Part shown: positions 62,701 through 64,000 of the stretch, in pieces
Position numbering within the stretch: position 1 is the stretch's first letter
Layout of the letters: the number at the start of each line of letters is the position of its first letter
Assembly: GCA_029224185.1 (NCBI GenBank)
Contig: CM055199.1
Span: 13,297,089-13,361,088, forward strand
Length of the DNA stretch: 64,000 nt
Source of the DNA: Karalla daura
Taxonomy: Eukaryota; Chordata; Actinopteri; Chaetodontiformes; Leiognathidae
Reading direction: 5' to 3'
Notes under the pieces: generated by a model
Databases searched by the model: none
What the model was told of the DNA's origin: nothing
Seen by the model: only the letters and a program-made list of their open reading frames with translations
Program-made: the position numbers and the translations under genes

Positions 62701-64000
62701 TGGTTTCGCAAAAAAGACAAACCTGTTACAAGAGTGCAAGAGTGAATTAGACACGAGATCCCTGGCAGCTGACAGCTATTGTGCTACAGCAACTCTGACA
62801 CTTTACACTGTGCAGCTCCAAGCTATTTGAATAATACAAACGATGCCACATGCATACCTGAACATGTGAGAGGTCACTGTCCTTAAATTGCAAAAGGACT
62901 TGCAGGGCACCTTCCTCGTTGAATTCTTTCAGAGCCTCAATCGCTCGATCATCTAAGTCACTGTGTGACACCAAACCTAGAGGGAGGTGGGGAGAGAGCA
63001 GAGAGATATGATGAGCCACTAACAAGGCTTTTATTACAACCTGATCATTCAAGGGCAGAAAATAAAGAGAAACATTTATCTCCAAGTCATGTTGCACTCC
63101 TAATCTCTTTATCACTGTGAAATGGATGAATTATGATTTCTCAAATTAAGCGTGCTGGGAGCAGCCTAATCTAATGGAGCTGTATTCAGTCATCAGGCTG
63201 CACTTAACTCACCAAGCAGCACGTTTTTTCGCAGAACTAATCACAACAGATGTGACAGTGCAACTCGATATGCCAGTGCCCCTCTTTACTGTGGCTGGGA
63301 GTTTCTAATGAACCGTCTGCATTCTCCTCTATGGAGGGGCCATCACCTGTCCCAGGCAGCTACACACCAGACAGCTGCTGCCATTGTTTCTGCCTCGGCC
63401 CCATCTGGCTGAAAAGGCCAGACCGGTACTTTTCTAGATCTGGCCGACCAAACGAGTCCTAAAATGACCCCTAAACTTTGTCAGAGCAGCTCGTCTCCTA
63501 CGAAACAAAAAGGATTTGTGCAATGCAACCCGTATTCGAGCTGCTGCTGACATCATACTTACTTATTCATCCCTCTGTTATAATTTTATGGGCTGCAGAA
63601 ACTTCAGAAAAATGAATGGACTGACTGGAAGAGGTTTACCAAGACACTCCCCAGGAGGGGGACTATTCATCGCCCTGACACCAGTGATCATGCAACCATG
63701 TTGGGAATGCAAATGCTGCAATCATTTACACATTTTCACCCTGGTAATGTGTAATTTAATATTTTGTAGCACTGCAGTACCCATTTTGTTAGGAAACCAC
63801 AAAAAGTTGCTTCAGGATCCCAATTCCCCCATTCAAAAAGGTGATAAAAATGACAATACATGCAAGAAATTGATAAACATGGAAAAAATTGCATATTTGA
63901 ATATGCAAATATATTCATTGTGCCTTACCTGCTATGTAAATTTCATCTAGTTTTTCAGCAACTTTCTGTGGTAAACCAGCTTCTAATAAAGTCTGGAAGT
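59778..64000 (-). CDS. syncrip: SYNCRIP / hnRNP Q, last ten coding exons (5' end outside window)
   Basis: RNA-binding protein of the hnRNP Q/R family with roles in splicing, mRNA transport and translation control. Coding exons, high to low: >64000-63929, 62976-62858, 62647-62540, 62287-62174, 61875-61699, 61606-61471, 61103-60898, 60793-60644, 60542-60421, 60126-59778. All are phase-consistent and give about 517 residues here. The acidic N-terminal domain ends with FKDSDLSHVQ. RRM1 starts at IFVGKIPRDLFEDELV, RRM2 at NRLFVGSIPKSKTKEQ and RRM3 at KVLFVRNLASTVTEDILEKA. A Tyr-rich segment and RGG/RG box follow. KTQMYDEYYYYGPPHM fits SYNCRIP rather than HNRNPR, and the snx14 neighbour agrees. The 60420 donor is GC, not GT. 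If the last exon is not spliced further, the protein ends GTSRGKRKPGM, much shorter than the mammalian Q3 tail. Confidence 0.93.
60202..60289 (-). ncRNA. Box C/D snoRNA-like element, copy A, in syncrip intron
   Basis: 88 nt on the syncrip sense strand, about 75 nt upstream of the next 3' splice site, a typical spacing for intronic C/D snoRNAs. C box ATGATGA is at 60280-60274, D' CTGA at 60235-60232 and D box CTGA at 60214-60211. The terminal stem is GGTGTCCA with TGGATACC (8 pairs, one G-U). A C'-like TGATAG is followed by the guide TTTACCGCTAAGAG directly before box D. The middle holds the perfect palindrome GTAACCATGGTTAC. The family name was not recognised. Confidence 0.82.
61276..61356 (-). 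ncRNA. Box C/D snoRNA-like element, copy C, in syncrip intron
   Basis: 81 nt on the sense strand. C box ATGATGA is at 61348-61342 and D box CTGA at 61287-61284. A perfect 8-bp terminal stem joins GTGTCCAA with TTGGACAC. The middle is unrelated to copies A and B and lacks their palindrome; a CTGA at 61328-61325 could be D'. Yet TGATAG and the guide TTTACCGCTAAGAT are retained, with only the base next to box D changed. That points to selection on the guide and boxes. Confidence 0.8.
61976..62063 (-). ncRNA. Box C/D snoRNA-like element, copy B, in syncrip intron
   Basis: 88 nt, the same length as copy A, on the sense strand about 100 nt upstream of the next 3' splice site. The C box is ATGATGA, D' CTGA and D box CTGA. 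The terminal stem is GGTGTCCA with TGGATGCC (8 pairs, two of them wobble). TGATAG and the guide TTTACCGCTAAGAG are identical to copy A. The central palindrome is changed by one base (GTAACCACGGTTAC). Similarity to copy A extends into the flanking intron toward the upstream donor. Confidence 0.82.
63213..63288 (-). other. Speculative frame-shifting cassette exon in syncrip intron
   Basis: In the 952-bp intron between the first two visible exons, a strong donor (CTTG|GTGAGT) faces a usable acceptor (GCCACAG) 76 nt upstream. Inclusion would shift the frame and give a stop within about six codons of the next exon. That is the behaviour of a poison exon, which is common in hnRNP genes. There is no transcript evidence. 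Confidence 0.2.

Overview
The window is chromosomal DNA from a ray-finned (teleost) fish. The evidence is spliced vertebrate genes with GT-AG introns, abundant CA/GT, GATA/GACA and ATGG microsatellites, and many old copies of dispersed repeats typical of bony-fish genomes. Four protein-coding genes are recognisable in the order htr1b (-), nt5e (+), snx14 (-), syncrip (-). From general knowledge this is the HTR1B/NT5E/SNX14/SYNCRIP neighbourhood of human chromosome 6q14, so the block looks like conserved vertebrate synteny.

Layout. Positions 1-18700 form a gene-poor stretch with microsatellites, a long GATA/GACA array, two clear inverted repeats and repeat fossils. 18719-19801 is the intronless serotonin receptor gene htr1b. 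19802-33034 is intergenic: the htr1b upstream region with a long CT tract, more repeat fossils, and then the nt5e upstream region. 33035-38869 is nt5e (ecto-5'-nucleotidase, CD73), with nine exons rebuilt in frame to 582 residues. nt5e and snx14 converge tail to tail, with a hairpin-forming inverted repeat between their poly(A) signals. 40109-55802 is snx14, with 29 exons rebuilt in frame to 939 residues and a candidate in-frame 147-nt cassette exon. 55803-56340 is the CpG-rich snx14 promoter region. About 57700-59777 is the probable syncrip 3' UTR. 59778 to the right edge holds the last ten coding exons of syncrip (hnRNP Q); its 5' end lies outside the window.

The most interesting signal is in syncrip. 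Three of its introns carry, on the sense strand, copies of one box C/D snoRNA-like element: 60202-60289, 61276-61356 and 61976-62063. Each has a canonical C box, a D box, an 8-bp terminal stem, a shared C'-like TGATAG, and an almost invariant guide of about 14 nt before box D. Eleven nt of that guide complement the 5' end of 5.8S rRNA as I recall its sequence. I cannot assign the family to a named snoRNA.

Other splice-level observations are a GC-AG intron in syncrip, two possible syncrip C-termini, an nt5e 3' splice site made of a GT microsatellite, a CA repeat beside an snx14 donor, and a tandem CAGCAG acceptor before the last snx14 exon. The four genes do not form an operon or pathway: a neurotransmitter receptor, an adenosine-producing ectoenzyme, an ER lipid-droplet tether and an RNA-binding protein sit together by ancestral linkage.
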